A DNA stretch of 64,000 nt from an uncultured Parabacteroides sp. Its GTDB lineage: Bacteria; Bacteroidota; Bacteroidia; Bacteroidales; Tannerellaceae. Made by a program: the position numbers and the translations under genes. The notes under the pieces were generated by a model that saw nothing but the letters and a program-made list of their open reading frames with translations, was not told the DNA's origin and searched no databases. Location: contig NZ_CANTZW010000006.1 in assembly GCF_947855115.1 (NCBI RefSeq), forward strand, positions 1-64,000, read 5' to 3'. This document shows, one piece after another, positions 62,347-64,000 of this stretch. How positions within the stretch are numbered: the stretch's first letter is position 1; each line of letters begins with the position of its first letter.

Positions 62347-64000
62347 ATGAGTAACCTTAAACAGAATTTTAGGAAAGGACTTGCTTTCGGTAGCCTCAGC
62401 CTGATTTCAGGCGTAGCATTACCAGCGAGTTTTAACCTTTCGGTGGAAGAAAACGGATTCGTCCGTGTGGTGTCACCATCCGATGTGGTACCCACAGTAT
62501 CTTTAAGCCAGCAAAAAGAAGAAGTAAGCAAGACCATTACGGGAACGGTGGTAGACGCTTCCGGAACACCTGTTATCGGAGCGAACATCATGGTCAAAGG
62601 AAGTTCTAATGGAACAATTTCGGACATAGATGGTAAATTTACACTTTCCGTACCGGAGGGCGCCATACTTGAAGTCTCGTACATCGGTTTCTTGTCTCAG
62701 GATATACGAGTTGGGAATCAGGATTCTTTTCAAATTATATTGAAGGAAGATACCCAAAAATTAGATGAAGTAGTAGTTGTCGGCTATGGTACGCAGAAAA
62801 AAGTGACATTGACCGGATCGGTTGCCGCTATCAATAGCGATGATATCTTAACAACGAAAAACGAGAATGTAGAGAATATGCTTTCCGGAAAAATACCGGG
62901 TGTACGTGTCGTACAAAAATCTAGTGAGCCAGGTTCTTTTAATAACACTTTCCAAATTCGCGGAATGGGGAATCCATTGATTATTGTAGATGGTGTTCCA
63001 AGAGAAAACATGAACCGCATTGATGCTAACGAAATAGAGAATATCTCCATTCTTAAGGATGCTTCAGCGGCTATCTATGGTGTACGTGCCGCTAACGGTG
63101 TAGTACTTATCACGACCAAACGAGGAAAAGGAGGAAAACTAGAGCTGGACTATAACGGTAGTGTAGGATGGCAACAAGCAACCGGCTTACCAGAAACGGC
63201 AAATGCGGTAGAATATATGACGATGATGAATGAGAATGCGATTAATAATGGTCGTTCGCCTATGTATTCAGATACTGACTTCGAGCCTTACTTGAATGGG
63301 AGCAGACAAAGTACAGACTGGGCAGGGTCGGCCATTAATAAGTTTGCCCCCCAGACCCAACATAGTTTTAGTGCTCATGGACAGACGGAGAAGATCAATT
63401 ACTTTATCAATTTTGGTTATTTGAAGCAGGATGGATATTGGAAAAGTGGAGATTTGAACTATGAGCGTTTTAATGCCCGTTCTAATATCAGCGCTCAATT
63501 GACAAAACATTTGAAAGCCGAGGTCTTGCTAGGGGCAATGAAGGATACAAAAAATGCTCCTTACTCAGATGCTTGGTTAGTCTACAAATCCATCTGGACA
63601 CAAGTTCCTACTTGGCCTTTATATGCAAATGACAATCCAAATTATATGTATAACGCCGCTGACGCAGACCACCCGATGGCAATTACCGACGCAGACATCA
63701 GCGGCTACAAGAAAAATAATACAAAAAGTTTCCAAAGCACGTTCAACTTAGAGTATGATGTCCCTTTCATTCAAGGCTTGAAGGCGAAAGCTTCTTACAG
63801 CTACGACTACACCATGTGGGAAAATAAGGAATTCGAGAAAGAATATACATTATACACTTACGACACGGAAAACGCTGTTTATAATCCAACGAAGACACAA
63901 ACCCCGTCATCTGTCAAACGTTCGTTCAAAGAACATGAATCATCTTTATTACAATTATCTTTGAATTATAATCGGACATTCAATGAATTACATGATGTGA
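62347..64000 (+). CDS. SusC/RagA-family TonB-linked outer membrane receptor, 3' truncated by the window
   Basis: The open frame starts at the ATG at 62347 and continues to the end of the window (551 codons seen) without a stop. In order: a signal-like segment (GLAFGSLSLISGVALPASF); a carboxypeptidase-regulatory-like domain (about 60-140, ITGTVVDASGTPVIGANIMVKG, DGKFTLSVP); the SusC TonB box/anchor region KLDEVVVVGYGTQKKVTLTGSV; a plug domain (IRGMGNPLIIVDGVPRENMNRIDANEIENISILKDASAAIYGVRAANGVVLITTK) and the first barrel strands. SusC proteins import glycans or other large ligands with a SusD lid, probably encoded just beyond the window. No STN domain is present. Expression probably depends on the invertible segment upstream. 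Confidence 0.96.
   Translation, partial: MSNLKQNFRKGLAFGSLSLISGVALPASFNLSVEENGFVRVVSPSDVVPTVSLSQQKEEVSKTITGTVVDASGTPVIGANIMVKGSSNGTISDIDGKFTLSVPEGAILEVSYIGFLSQDIRVGNQDSFQIILKEDTQKLDEVVVVGYGTQKKVTLTGSVAAINSDDILTTKNENVENMLSGKIPGVRVVQKSSEPGSFNNTFQIRGMGNPLIIVDGVPRENMNRIDANEIENISILKDASAAIYGVRAANGVVLITTKRGKGGKLELDYNGSVGWQQATGLPETANAVEYMTMMNENAINNGRSPMYSDTDFEPYLNGSRQSTDWAGSAINKFAPQTQHSFSAHGQTEKINYFINFGYLKQDGYWKSGDLNYERFNARSNISAQLTKHLKAEVLLGAMKDTKNAPYSDAWLVYKSIWTQVPTWPLYANDNPNYMYNAADADHPMAITDADISGYKKNNTKSFQSTFNLEYDVPFIQGLKAKASYSYDYTMWENKEFEKEYTLYTYDTENAVYNPTKTQTPSSVKRSFKEHESSLLQLSLNYNRTFNELHDV

Noticed and set aside
62316..63510. Four minus-strand frames under the SusC-like gene
   Set aside because: Shadows of the plus-strand receptor gene, which continues past the window end without a stop.
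1..64000. rRNA, tRNA, tmRNA, CRISPR arrays, insertion sequences, prophage
   Set aside because: None of the expected sequence signatures was found on either strand by eye; short non-coding RNAs could be missed.

Overview
The window comes from a gut-type member of the Bacteroidota, most likely Parabacteroides (genus inferred, not tested). Evidence: a SusC/RagA TonB-linked receptor, an ECF-sigma/FecR pair, STN and carboxypeptidase-regulatory-like domains, an LruC (DUF4842) lipoprotein, GH130, and promoters of the Bacteroidota form TTTG-N18..20-TAnnTTTG upstream of many genes. No rRNA, tRNA, insertion sequence, phage or CRISPR array was seen.

Layout. (1) 1-8747, minus strand: the edge of an unidentified leftward gene with a good promoter; translation genes thrS-infC-rpmI-rplT; a TPR protein; a biotin carrier and acyl-CoA carboxyltransferase pair; def and ruvX. 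(2) 8817-14715, minus: surface polysaccharide genes (polyprenyl glycosylphosphotransferase, gmd, fcl, rmlA) with an OmpA-family gene among them. (3) 14716-24636: a methyltransferase preceded by an array of three dyads spaced exactly 22 bp and a structured leader; a Bcr/CflA-type exporter; an rclA-gnd-zwf-pgl operon joining a flavin disulfide reductase to NADPH supply; and DUF2156 and GNAT genes. (4) 24701-35094: an LruC lipoprotein; a signalling and envelope group of sigma54-type regulator, DUF418 membrane protein, hybrid kinase with Hpt domain and phosphoethanolamine transferase; and a small unknown gene.

(5) 35162-52795, all minus: about 17.6 kb beginning with an IclR regulator. It continues with a beta-propeller/c-type cytochrome, a RidA/FkbO-like protein, a cupin lipoprotein, a 1333-residue NPCBM/propeller/di-haem/SUMF1 fusion, the cytochrome c maturation protein CcsBA, a VOC protein, DhaK, DhaL, an LsrF-type enzyme, another propeller, an MFS transporter and a GH130 phosphorylase. 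I read it as one metabolic system: extracytoplasmic, haem-dependent handling of a carbohydrate-like compound, uptake, then cytoplasmic phosphorylation and aldolase/thiolase-type cleavage to central C3/C2 metabolites. This is the best candidate for an undescribed system. The parts are recognisable; the substrate is not.

(6) 52954-55725: oxidative-stress genes dps and oxyR (both redox cysteines present), with a small zinc-ribbon gene and a 59-residue antitoxin-like ORF between them. (7) 55814-60145: an ECF sigma/FecR pair flanked by two related carboxypeptidase-regulatory-like proteins; the STN signalling domain sits on a protein that is not a TonB receptor. (8) 60357-64000: a UDP-sugar dehydrogenase and a truncated SusC-like receptor, separated by a 326-bp segment bounded by perfect 27-bp inverted repeats. 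The segment has the structure of an invertible phase-variation promoter. In the orientation given, its best promoter match points away from the receptor gene, so the receptor is probably OFF here.
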